From Ptiloglossa arizonensis (taxonomy: Eukaryota; Arthropoda; Insecta; Hymenoptera; Colletidae): a stretch of 64,000 nt of DNA. The position numbers and the translations under genes are program-made. Every line of letters starts with the position of its first letter. Position 1 is the stretch's first letter. Below the pieces are notes generated by a model. That model saw only the letters and a list, made by a program, of their open reading frames with translations. It was not told the origin of the DNA and searched no databases. The stretch is taken from contig NW_027479769.1 in the NCBI RefSeq assembly GCF_051014685.1, positions 1-64,000 on the forward strand. The letters run 5' to 3'. Shown piece by piece: positions 31,981 through 46,900 of this stretch.

Positions 31981-32961
31981 TACGTTCTACGTTATACGTT
32001 GTACGTTATACGTTATTCGTTATACGTTATACGTTATACATTACATGTTATACGTTATACGTTATACGTTATACGTTATACGTTATACGTTATACGTTAT
32101 ACGTTATACGTTATACGTTATACGTTATACGTTATACGTTATACGTTATACGTTATACGTTATACGTTATATGTTATACGTCATAAGTTATACGTTATAC
32201 GTTATACGTTATACGTTATTCGTTATACGTTATACGTTATACATTACATGTTATACGTTATACGTTATACGTTATACGTTATACGTTATACGTTATACGT
32301 TATACGTTATACGTTATACGTTATACGTTATATGTTATACGTCATAAGTTATACGTTATACGTTATACGTTATAACGTTATACGTTATACGTTATACGTT
32401 ATACGTTATACGTTATACGTTATACGTTATACGTTATACGTTATACGTTATACGTTATACGTTATACGTTATACGTTATTCGAAATACGTTAAACGTGAT
32501 ACGTTATACGTTGTACGTTATACGTTATACGTTATACGTTATACGTTATACGTTATACGTTATACGTTATACGTTATACGTTATACGTCATAAGTTATGC
32601 GTTATACGTTATACGTTATACGTTATACGTTATGCGTTATACGTTATACGTTATACGTTATACGTTACACGTTATACGTTATACGTTATACGTTATACGT
32701 TATACGTTATACGTTATACGTTATACGTTGTTCGTTATACGTTATACGTTATACGTTATTCGTTATACGTTATACGTTATACATTACATGTTATACGTTA
32801 TACGTTATACGTTATACGTTATACGTTATACGTTATACGTTATATGTTATACGTCATAAGTTATACGTTATACGATATAACGTTATACGTTATACGTTAT
32901 ACGTTATACGTTATACGTTATACGTTATACGTTATACGTTATACGTTATACGTTATACGTT

Positions 32962-35900
32962 ATACGTTATACGTTATACGTTATACGTTATACGTTATAC
33001 GTTATACGTTATTCGTAATACGTTAAACGTGATACGTTATACGTTGTACGTTATACGTTATACGTTATACGTTATACGTTATACGTCATACGTTATACGT
33101 TATTCGTAATACGTTATACGTGATTCGTTATACGTTGTAGGTTATACGTTATACGTTATACGTTATAATTTATACGTTATACGTCATAGGTTATACGTTA
33201 TACGTTATACGTTATACGTTATACGTTATACGTTATACGTTATACGTTATACGTTATACGTTATGCGTTATACGTTATACGTTATGCGTTATACATTATA
33301 CGTTATACGTTATACGTTATACGTTATACGATATACGTTATACGTTATACGTTATACGTTATACGTTATACGTTATACGTTATACGTTATACGTTATACG
33401 TTATACGTTATACGTCATAAGTTATGCGTTATACGTTATACGTTATACGTTATACGTTATACGTTATACGTTATACGTTATACGTTATACGTTACACGTT
33501 ATACGTTATACGTTATACGTTATACGTTATACGTTATACGTTATACGTTATACGTTATACGTTATACGTTATACGTTATACGTTATACGTTATACGTTAT
33601 ACGTTATACGTTATATGTTATACGTCATAAGTTATACGTTATACGTTATACGTTATAACGTTATACGTTATACGTTATACGTTATACGTTATACGTTATA
33701 CGTTATACGTTATACGTTATACGTTATACGTTATACGTTATACGTTATACGTTATACGTTATACGTTATTCGTAATACGTTAAACGTGATACGTTATACG
33801 TTGTACGTTATACGTTGTACGTTATACGTTATTCATTATACGTTATACGTTATACATTACATGTTATACGTTATACGTTATACGTTATACGTTATACGTT
33901 ATACGTTATACGTTATACGTTATACGTTATACGTTATACGTTATACGTCATACGTTATACGTTATACGTTATACGTTATACGTTATACGTTATACGTTAT
34001 ACGTTATACGTTATACGTTATACGTTATACGTTATACGTTGTACGTTATACGTTGTACGTTATACGTTGTACGTTATACGTTGTACGTTATACGTTCTAC
34101 GTTATACGTTCTACGTTATACGTTATACGTTATACGTTATACGTTGTACGTTATACGTTGTACGTTATACGTTGTACGTTATACGTTGTACGTTATACGT
34201 TGTACGTTATACGTTGTACGTTATACGTTCTACGTTATACGTTATACGTTATACGTTATACGTTATACGTTGTACGTTATACGTTGTACGTTATACGTTC
34301 TACGTTATACGTTCTACGTTATACGTTCTACGTTATACGTTATACGTTATACGTTATACGTTATACGTTATACGTTATACGTTATACGTTATACGATATA
34401 CGTTATACGTTATACGTTATACGTTATACGTTGTTCGTTATACGTTATACGTTATACGTTATTCGTTATACGTTATACGTTATACATTACATGTTATACG
34501 TTATACGTTATACGTTATACGTTATACGTTATACGTTGTTCGTTATACGTTATACGTTATACGTTATTCGTTATACGTTATACGTTATACATTACATGTT
34601 ATACGTTATACGTTATACGTTATACGTTATACGTTATACGTTATACGTTATAACGTTGTACGTTATACGTTATACGTTATACGTTATACGTTATACGTTA
34701 TACGTTGTACGTCATAAGTTATGCGTTATACGTTATACGTTATACGTTATACGTTATACGTTATACGTTATACGTTATACGTTATACGTTACACGTTATA
34801 CGTTATACGTTATACGTTATACGTTATACGTTATACGTTATACGTTATACGTTATACGTTATACGTTATACGTTATACGTTATACGTTATACGTTATACG
34901 TTATATGTTATACGTCATAAGTTATACGTTATACGTTATACGTTATAACGTTATACGTTATACGTTATACGTTATACGTTATACGTTATACGTTATACGT
35001 TATACGTTATACGTTATACGTTATACGTTATACGTTATACGTTATACGTTATACGTTATACGTTATACGTTATACGTTATTCGTAATACGTTAAACGTGA
35101 TACGTTATACGTTGTACGTTATACGTTGTACGTTATACGTTATTCATTATACGTTATACGTTATACATTACATGTTATACGTTATACGTTATACGTTATA
35201 CGTTATACGTTATACGTTATACGTTATACGTTATACGTTATACGTTATACGTTATACGTCATACGTTATACGTTATACGTTATACGTTATACGTTATACG
35301 TTATACGTTATACGTTATACGTTATACGTTATACGTTATACGTTATACGTTATACGTTATACGTTATACGTTATACGTTGTACGTTATACGTTGTACGTT
35401 ATACGTTGTACGTTATACGTTGTACGTTATACGTTCTACGTTATACGTTCTACGTTATACGTTATACGTTATACGTTATACGTTATACGTTGTACGTTAT
35501 ACGTTGTACGTTATACGTTCTACGTTATACGTTCTACGTTATACGTTCTACGTTATACGTTATACGTTATACGTTATACGTTATACGTTATACGTTATAC
35601 GTTATACGTTATACGATATACGTTATACGTTATACGTTATACGTTATACGTTGTTCGTTATACGTTATACGTTATAAGTTATTCGTTATACGTTATACGT
35701 TATACATTACATGTTATACGTTATACGTTATACGTTATACGTTATACGTTATACGTTATACGTTATAACGTTATACGTTATACGTTATACGTTATACGTT
35801 ATACGTTATACGTTATACGTTATACGTTATACGTTATACGTTATACGTTTTACGTTATACGTTATACGTTATACGTTATACGTTATACGTTATACGTTAT

Positions 35901-36067
35901 ACGTTATACGTTATACGTTATACGTTATACGTTATACGTTATACGTTATACGTTATACGTTATACGTTATACGTTATACGTTATACGTTATACGTTATAC
36001 GTTATACGTTATACGTTGTACGTTATACGTTGTACGTTATACGTTGTACGTTATACGTTGTACGTTA
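32962..36067. repeat. Tandem 4.1-kb satellite block, copy 2
   Basis: This is the partner of 28875-31980 at +4,087 bp. That offset is not a multiple of 7 because the block includes 8-mer TTATAACG units. Translated in any frame the two copies give identical strings of variant heptapeptides over about 700 residues, so the duplication is recent relative to the array. Confidence 0.75.
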
Positions 36068-39000
36068 TACGTTGTACGTTATACGTTGTACGTTGTTCGT
36101 TATACGTTATACGTTATACGTTATACGTTATACGTTATACGATATACGTTATACGTTATACGTTATACGTTATACGTTGTTCGTTATACGTTATACGTTA
36201 TACGTTATTCGTTATACGTTATACGTTATACATTACATGTTATACGTTATACGTTATACGTTATACGTTATACGTTATACGTTATACGTTATAACGTTAT
36301 ACGTTATACGTTATACGTTATACGTTATACGTTATACGTTATACGTTATACGTTATACGTTATACGTTATACGTTATACGTTATACGTTATACGTTATAC
36401 GTTATACGTTATACGTTATACGTTATACGTTATACGTTATACGTTATACGTTATACGTTATACGTTATACGTTATACGTTATACGTTATACGTTATACGT
36501 TATACGTTATACGTTGTACGTTATACGTTCTACGTTATACGTTGTACGTTATACGTTATTCGTTATACGTTATACGTTATACATTACATGTTATACGTTA
36601 TACGTTATACGTTATACGTTATACGTTATACGTTATACGTTATACGTTATACGTTATACGTTATACGTTATACGTTATACGTTATACGTTATACGTTATA
36701 CGTTATACGTTATATGTTATACGTCATAAGTTATACGTTATACGTTATACGTTATACGTTATTCGTTATACGTTATACGTTATACATTACATGTTATACG
36801 TTATACGTTATACGTTATACGTTATACGTTATACGTTATACGTTATACGTTATACGTTATACGTTATACGTTATATGTTATACGTCATAAGTTATACGTT
36901 ATACGTTATACGTTATAACGTTATACGTTATACGTTATACGTTATACGTTATACGTTATACGTTATACGTTATACGTTATACGTTATACGTTATACGTTA
37001 TACGTTATTCGAAATACGTTAAACGTGATACGTTATACGTTGTACGTTATACGTTATACGTTATACGTTATACGTTATACGTTATACGTTATACGTTATA
37101 CGTTATACGTTATACGTCATAAGTTATGCGTTATACGTTATACGTTATACGTTATACGTTATGCGTTATACGTTATACGTTATACGTTATACGTTACACG
37201 TTATACGTTATGCGTTATACGTTATACGTTATACGTTATACGTTATACGTTATACGTTGTTCGTTATACGTTATACGTTATACGTTATTCGTTATACGTT
37301 ATACGTTATACATTACATGTTATACGTTATACGTTATACGTTATACGTTATACGTTATACGTTATACGTTATATGTTATACGTCATAAGTTATACGTTAT
37401 ACGATATAACGTTATACGTTATACGTTATACGTTATACGTTATACGTTATACGTTATACGTTATACGTTATACGTTATACGTTATACGTTATACGTTATA
37501 CGTTATACGTTATACGTTATACGTTATACGTTATTCGTAAAACGTTAAACGTGATACGTTATACGTTGTACGTTATACGTTATACGTTATACGTTATACG
37601 TTATACGTCATACGTTATACGTTATTCGTAATACGTTATACGTGATTCGTTATACGTTGTAGGTTATACGTTATACGTTATACGTTATAATTTATACGTT
37701 ATACGTCATAGGTTATACGTTATACGTTATACGTTATACGTTATACGTTATACGTTATACGTTATACGTTATACGTTATACGTTATGCGTTATACGTTAT
37801 ACGTTATGCGTTATACATTATACGTTATACGTTATACGTTATACGTTATACGATATACGTTATACGTTATACGTTATACGTTATACGTTATACGTTATAC
37901 GTTATACGTTATACGTTATACGTTATACGTTATACGTCATAAGTTATGCGTTATACGTTATACGTTATACGTTATACGTTATACGTTATACGTTATACGT
38001 TATACGTTATACGTTACACGTTATACGTTATACGTTATACGTTATACGTTATACGTTATACGTTATACGTTATACGTTATACGTTATACGTTATACGTTA
38101 TACGTTATACGTTATACGTTATACGTTATACGTTATACGTTATATGTTATACGTCATAAGTTATACGTTATACGTTATACGTTATAACGTTATACGTTAT
38201 ACGTTATACGTTATACGTTATACGTTATACGTTATACGTTATACGTTATACGTTATACGTTATACGTTATACGTTATACGTTATACGTTATACGTTATAC
38301 GTTATTCGTAATACGTTAAACGTGATACGTTATACGTTGTACGTTATACGTTGTACGTTATACGTTATTCATTATACGTTATACGTTATACATTACATGT
38401 TATACGTTATACGTTATACGTTATACGTTATACGTTATACGTTATACGTTATACGTTATACGTTATACGTTATACGTTATACGTCATACGTTATACGTTA
38501 TACGTTATACGTTATACGTTATACGTTATACGTTATACGTTATACGTTATACGTTATACGTTGTACGTTATACGTTGTACGTTATACGTTGTACGTTATA
38601 CGTTGTACGTTATACGTTCTACGTTATACGTTCTACGTTATACGTTATACGTTATACGTTATACGTTGTACGTTATACGTTGTACGTTATACGTTGTACG
38701 TTATACGTTGTACGTTATACGTTGTACGTTATACGTTGTACGTTATACGTTGTACGTTATACGTTCTACGTTATACGTTATACGTTATACGTTATACGTT
38801 ATACGTTGTACGTTATACGTTGTACGTTATACGTTCTACGTTATACGTTCTACGTTATACGTTCTACGTTATACGTTATACGTTATACGTTATACGTTAT
38901 ACGTTATACGTTATACGTTATACGTTATACGATATACGTTATACGTTATACGTTATACGTTATACGTTGTTCGTTATACGTTATACGTTATACGTTATTC

Positions 39001-39609
39001 GTTATACGTTATACGTTATACATTACATGTTATACGTTATACGTTATACGTTATACGTTATACGTTATACGTTGTTCGTTATACGTTATACGTTATACGT
39101 TATTCGTTATACGTTATACGTTATACATTACATGTTATACGTTATACGTTATACGTTATACGTTATACGTTATACGTTATACGTTATAACGTTATACGTT
39201 ATACGTTATACGTTATACGTTATACGTTATACGTTATACGTTATACGTTATACGTTATACGTTATACGTTATACGTTATACGTTATACGTTATACGTTAT
39301 ACGTTATACGTTATACGTTATACGTTATACGTTATACGTTATACGTTATACGTTATACGTTATACGTTATACGTTATACGTTATACGTTATACGTTATAC
39401 GTTGTACGTTATACGTTCTACGTTATACGTTGTACGTTATACGTTATTCGTTATACGTTATACGTTATACATTACATGTTATACGTTATACGTTATACGT
39501 TATACGTTATACGTTATACGTTATACGTTATACGTTATACGTTATACGTTATACGTTATACGTTATACGTTATACGTTATACGTTATATGTTATACGTCA
39601 TAAGTTATA

Positions 39610-40610
39610 CGTTATACGTTATACGTTATACGTTATTCGTTATACGTTATACGTTATACATTACATGTTATACGTTATACGTTATACGTTATACGTTATA
39701 CGTTATACGTTATACGTTATACGTTATACGTTATACGTTATACGTTATACGTTATACGTTATATGTTATACGTCATAAGTTATACGTTATACGTTATACG
39801 TTATAACGTTATACGTTATACGTTATACGTTATACGTTATACGTTATACGTTATACGTTATACGTTATACGTTATACGTTATACGTTATACGTTATACGT
39901 TATTCGAAATACGTTAAACGTGATACGTTATACGTTGTACGTTATACGTTATACGTTATACGTTATACGTTATACGTTATACGTTATACGTTATACGTTA
40001 TACGTTATACGTTATACGTCATAAGTTATGCGTTATACGTTATACGTTATACGTTATACGTTATACGTTATACGTTATACGTTATACGTTATACGTTACA
40101 CGTTATACGTTATACGTTATACGTTATACGTTATACGTTATACGTTATACGTTATACGTTGTTCGTTATACGTTATACGTTATACGTTATTCGTTATACG
40201 TTATACGTTATACATTACATGTTATACGTTATACGTTATACGTTATACGTTATACGTTATACGTTATACGTTATACGTTATAATTTATACGTTATACGTC
40301 ATAGGTTATACGTTATACGTTATACGTTATACGTTATACGTTATACGTTATACGTTATACGTTATACGTTATACGTTATGCGTTATACGTTATACGTTAT
40401 GCGTTATACATTATACGTTATACGTTATACGTTATACGTTATACGATATACGTTATACGTTATACGTTATACGTTATACGTTATACGTTATACGTTATAC
40501 GTTATACGTTATACGTTATACGTTATACGTCATAAGTTATGCGTTATACGTTATACGTTATACGTTATACGTTATACGTTATACGTTATACGTTATACGT
40601 TATACGTTAT
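39610..40610. repeat. Duplicated block (partner about 48249-49245)
   Basis: The run containing ATACATTACATG, TTATATG-TTATACG-TCATAAG, the 8-mer, the rare TTATTCGAAATACG unit and GTTAAACGTGAT recurs 8,639 bp downstream. The offset changes to 8,632 bp before the end. A single visible difference is GTTATACG near 40372 against GTTGTACG near 49011. Confidence 0.65.
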
Positions 40611-42839
40611 ACGTTACACGTTATACGTTATACGTTATACGTTATACGTTATACGTTATACGTTATACGTTATACGTTATACGTTATACGTTATACGTTA
40701 TACGTTATACGTTATACGTTATACGTTATACGTTATATGTTATACGTCATAAGTTATACGTTATACGTTATACGTTATAACGTTATACGTTATACGTTAT
40801 ACGTTATACGTTATACGTTATACGTTATACGTTATACGTTATACGTTATACGTTATACGTTATACGTTATACGTTATACGTTATACGTTATACGTTGTTC
40901 GTAATACGTTAAACGTGATACGTTATACGTTGTACGTTATACGTTGTACGTTATACGTTATTCATTATACGTTATACGTTATACATTACATGTTATACGT
41001 TATACGTTATACGTTATACGTTATACGTTATACGTTATACGTTATACGTTATACGTTATACGTTATACGTTATACGTCATACGTTATACGTTATACGTTA
41101 TACGTTATACGTTATACGTTATACGTTATACGTTATACGTTATACGTTATACGTTATACGTTATACGTTATACGTTGTACGTTATACGTTGTACGTTATA
41201 CGTTGTACGTTATACGTTGTACGTTATACGTTCTACGTTATACGTTCTACGTTATACGTTATACGTTATACGTTATACGTTGTACGTTATACGTTGTACG
41301 TTATACGTTGTACGTTATACGTTGTACGTTATACGTTGTACGTTATACGTTGTACGTTATACGTTCTACGTTATACGTTATACGTTATACGTTATACGTT
41401 ATACGTTGTACGTTATACGTTGTACGTTATACGTTCTACGTTATACGTTCTACGTTATACGTTCTACGTTATACGTTATACATTATACGTTATACGTTAT
41501 ACGTTATACGTTATACGTTATACGTTATACGATATACGTTATACGTTATACGTTATACGTTATACGTTGTTCGTTATACGTTATACGTTATACGTTATTC
41601 GTTATACGTTATACGTTATACATTACATGTTATACGTTATACGTTATACGTTATACGTTATACGTTATACGTTATACGTTATAACGTTATACGTTATACG
41701 TTATACGTTATACGTTATACGTTATACGTTATACGTTATACGTTATACGTTATACGTTATACGTTTTACGTTATACGTTATACGTTATACGTTATACGTT
41801 ATACGTTATACGTTATACGTTATACGTTATACGTTATACGTTATACGTTATACGTTATACGTTATACGTTATACGTTATACGTTATACGTTATACGTTAT
41901 ACGTTATACGTTATACGTTGTACGTTATACGTTGTACGTTATACGTTGTACGTTATACGTTGTACGTTATACGTTGTACGTTATACGTTGTACGTTATAC
42001 GTTATACGTTGTTCGTTATACGTTATACGTTATACGTTATACGTTATACGTTATACGATATACGTTATACGTTATACGTTATACGTTATACGTTGTTCGT
42101 TATACGTTATACGTTATACGTTATTCGTTATACGTTATACGTTATACATTACATGTTATACGTTATACGTTATACGTTATACGTTATACGTTATACGTTA
42201 TACGTTATAACGTTATACGTTATACGTTATACGTTATACGTTATACGTTATACGTTATACGTTATACGTTATACGTTATACGTTATACGTTATACGTTAT
42301 ACGTTATACGTTATACGTTATACGTTATACGTTATACGTTATACGTTATACGTTGTACGTTATACGTTCTACGTTATACGTTGTACGTTATACGTTATTC
42401 GTTATACGTTATACGTTATACATTACATGTTATACGTTATACGTTATACGTTATACGTTATACGTTATACGTTATACGTTATACGTTATACGTTATACGT
42501 TATACGTTATACGTTATACGTTATACGTTATACGTTATATGTTATACGTCATAAGTTATACGTTATACGTTATACGTTATACGTTATTCGTTATACGTTA
42601 TACGTTATACATTACATGTTATACGTTATACGTTATACGTTATACGTTATACGTTATACGTTATACGTTATACGTTATACGTTATACGTTATACGTTATA
42701 TGTTATACGTCATAAGTTATACGTTATACGTTATACGTTATAACGTTATACGTTATACGTTATACGTTATACGTTATACGTTATACGTTATACGTTATAC
42801 GTTATACGTTATACGTTATACGTTATACGTTATACGTTA

Positions 42840-43905
42840 TTCGTAATACGTTAAACGTGATACGTTATACGTTGTACGTTATACGTTATACGTTATACGT
42901 TATACGTTATACGTTATACGTTATACGTTATACGTTATACGTTATACGTCATAAGTTATGCGTTATACGTTATACGTTATACGTTATACGTTATACGTTA
43001 TACGTTATACGTTATACGTTATACGTTATACGTTACACGTTATACGTTATACGTTATACGTTATACGTTATACGTTATACGTTATACGTTATACGTTGTT
43101 CGTTATACGTTATACGTTATACGTTATTCGTTATACGTTATACGTTATACATTACATGTTATACGTTATACGTTATACGTTATTCGTAATACGTTAAACG
43201 TGATACGTTATACGTTGTACGTTATACGTTATACGTTATACGTTATACGTTATACGTCATACGTTATACGTTATTCGTAATACGTTATACGTGATTCGTT
43301 ATACGTTGTAGGTTATACGTTATACGTTATACGTTATAATTTATACGTTATACGTCATAGGTTATACGTTATACGTTATACGTTATACGTTATACGTTAT
43401 ACGTTATACGTTATACGTTATACGTTATGCGTTATACGTTATACGTTATGCGTTATACATTATACGTTATACGTTATACGTTATACGTTATACGATATAC
43501 GTTATACGTTATACGTGATACGTTATACGTTATACGTTATACGTTATACGTTATACGTTATACGTTATACGTTATACGTCATAAGTTATGCGTTATACGT
43601 TATACGTTATACGTTATACGTTATACGTTATACGTTATACGTTATACGTTATACGTTACACGTTATATGTTATACGTTATACGTTATACGTTATACGTTA
43701 TACGTTATACGTTATACGTTATACGTTATACGTTATACGTTATACGTTATACGTTATACGTTATACGTTATACGTTATACGTTATACGTTATACGTTATA
43801 TGTTATACGTCATAAGTTATACGTTATACGTTATACGTTATAACGTTATACGTTATACGTTATACGTTATACGTTATACGTTATACGTTATACGTTATAC
43901 GTTAT
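42840..43905. repeat. Duplicated block (partner about 44690-45754)
   Basis: About 1.07 kb recurs at +1,849 bp with matching order of GTTAAACGTGAT, TCATAAG-TTATGCG, ATACATTACATG, GTAATACG and ATAATTTATACG variants. One visible difference is a TGATACG unit near 43513 where the partner has TTATACG. An additional related copy lies between them (about 43917-44300, offset 652 bp), so the locus holds a small tandem family. Confidence 0.65.
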
Positions 43906-46900
43906 ACGTCATACGTTATACGTTATTCGTAATACGTTATACGTGATTCGTTATACGTTGTAGGTTATACGTTATACGTTATACGTTATAATTTATACGT
44001 TATACGTCATAGGTTATACGTTATACGTTATACGTTATACGTTATACGTTATACGTTATACGTTATACGTTATACGTTATGCGTTATACGTTATACGTTA
44101 TGCGTTATACATTATACGTTATACGTTATACGTTATACGTTATACGATATACGTTATACGTTATACGTTATACGTTATACGTTATACGTTATACGTTATA
44201 CGTTATACGTTATACGTTATACGTTATACGTCATAAGTTATGCGTTATACGTTATACGTTATACGTTATACGTTATACGTTATACGTTATACGTTATACG
44301 TTATACGTTACACGTTATATGTTATACGTTATACGTTATACGTTATACGTTATACGTTATACGTTATACGTTATACGTTATACGTTATACGTTATACGTT
44401 ATACGTTATACGTTATACGTTGTTCGTTATACGTTATACGTTATACGTTATTCGTTATACGTTATACGTTATACATTACATGTTATACGTTATACGTTAT
44501 ACGTTATTCGTAATACGTTAAACGTGATACGTTATACGTTGTACGTTATACGTTATACGTTATACGTTATACGTTATACGTCATACGTTATACGTTATAC
44601 GTTATACGTTACACGTTATACGTTATACGTTATACGTTATACGTTATACGTTATACGTTATACGTTATACGTTATACGTTATACGTTATTCGTAATACGT
44701 TAAACGTGATACGTTATACGTTGTACGTTATACGTTATACGTTATACGTTATACGTTATACGTTATACGTTATACGTTATACGTTATACGTTATACGTCA
44801 TAAGTTATGCGTTATACGTTATACGTTATACGTTATACGTTATACGTTATACGTTATACGTTATACGTTATACGTTATACGTTACACGTTATACGTTATA
44901 CGTTATACGTTATACGTTATACGTTATACGTTATACGTTATACGTTGTTCGTTATACGTTATACGTTATACGTTATTCGTTATACGTTATACGTTATACA
45001 TTACATGTTATACGTTATACGTTATACGTTATTCGTAATACGTTAAACGTGATACGTTATACGTTGTACGTTATACGTTATACGTTATACGTTATACGTT
45101 ATACGTCATACGTTATACGTTATTCGTAATACGTTATACGTGATTCGTTATACGTTGTAGGTTATACGTTATACGTTATACGTTATAATTTATACGTTAT
45201 ACGTCATAGGTTATACGTTATACGTTATACGTTATACGTTATACGTTATACGTTATACGTTATACGTTATACGTTATGCGTTATACGTTATACGTTATGC
45301 GTTATACATTATACGTTATACGTTATACGTTATACGTTATACGATATACGTTATACGTTATACGTTATACGTTATACGTTATACGTTATACGTTATACGT
45401 TATACGTTATACGTTATACGTTATACGTCATAAGTTATGCGTTATACGTTATACGTTATACGTTATACGTTATACGTTATACGTTATACGTTATACGTTA
45501 TACGTTACACGTTATATGTTATACGTTATACGTTATACGTTATACGTTATACGTTATACGTTATACGTTATACGTTATACGTTATACGTTATACGTTATA
45601 CGTTATACGTTATACGTTATACGTTATACGTTATACGTTATACGTTATATGTTATACGTCATAAGTTATACGTTATACGTTATACGTTATAACGTTATAC
45701 GTTATACGTTATACGTTATACGTTATACGTTATACGTTATACGTTATACGTTATACGTTATACGTTATACGTTATACGTTATACGTTATACGTTATACGT
45801 TATTCGTAATACGTTAAACGTGATACGTTATACGTTGTACGTTATACGTTGTACGTTATACGTTATTCATTATACGTTATACGTTATACATTACATGTTA
45901 TACGTTATACGTTATACGTTATACGTTATACGTTATACGTTATACGTTATACGTTATACGTTATACGTTATACGTTATACGTTATACGTTATACGTCATA
46001 CGTTATACGTTATACGTTATACGTTATACGTTATACGTTATACGTTATACGTTATACGTTATACGTTATACGTTATACGTTATACGTTGTACGTTATACG
46101 TTGTACGTTATACGTTGTACGTTATACGTTGTACGTTATACGTTCTACGTTATACGTTATACGTTATACGTTATACGTTACACGTTATATGTTATACGTT
46201 ATACGTTATACGTTATACGTTATACGTTATACGTTATACGTTATACGTTATACGTTATACGTTATACGTTATACGTTATACGTTATACGTTATACGTTAT
46301 ATGTTATACGTCATAAGTTATACGTTATACGTTATACGTTATAACGTTATACGTTATACGTTATACGTTATACGTTATACGTTATACGATATTCGTTATA
46401 CGTTATACGTTATACATTACATGTTTTACGTTATACGTTATACGTTATACGTTATACGTTATACGTTATACGTTATACGTTATACGTTATACGTCATACG
46501 TTATACGTCATTCGTAATACGTTATACGTGATACGTTATACGTTGTACGTTATACGTTATACGTCATACGTTATACGTTATACGTTATACGTTATACGTT
46601 ATACGTTATACGCTATACGTTATACGTTATACGTTATACGTTATACGTTATACGTTATACGTTATACGTTATACGTTATACGTTATACGTTATACGTTAT
46701 ACGTTATACGTTATACGTTAAACGTTGTACGTTATACGTTGTACGTTATACGTTATTCGTTATACGTTATACGTTATACATTACATGTTATACGTTATAC
46801 GTTATACGTTATACGTTATACGTTATACGTTATACGTTATACGTTATACGTTATACGTTATACGTTATACGTCATACGTTATACGTTATACGTTATACGT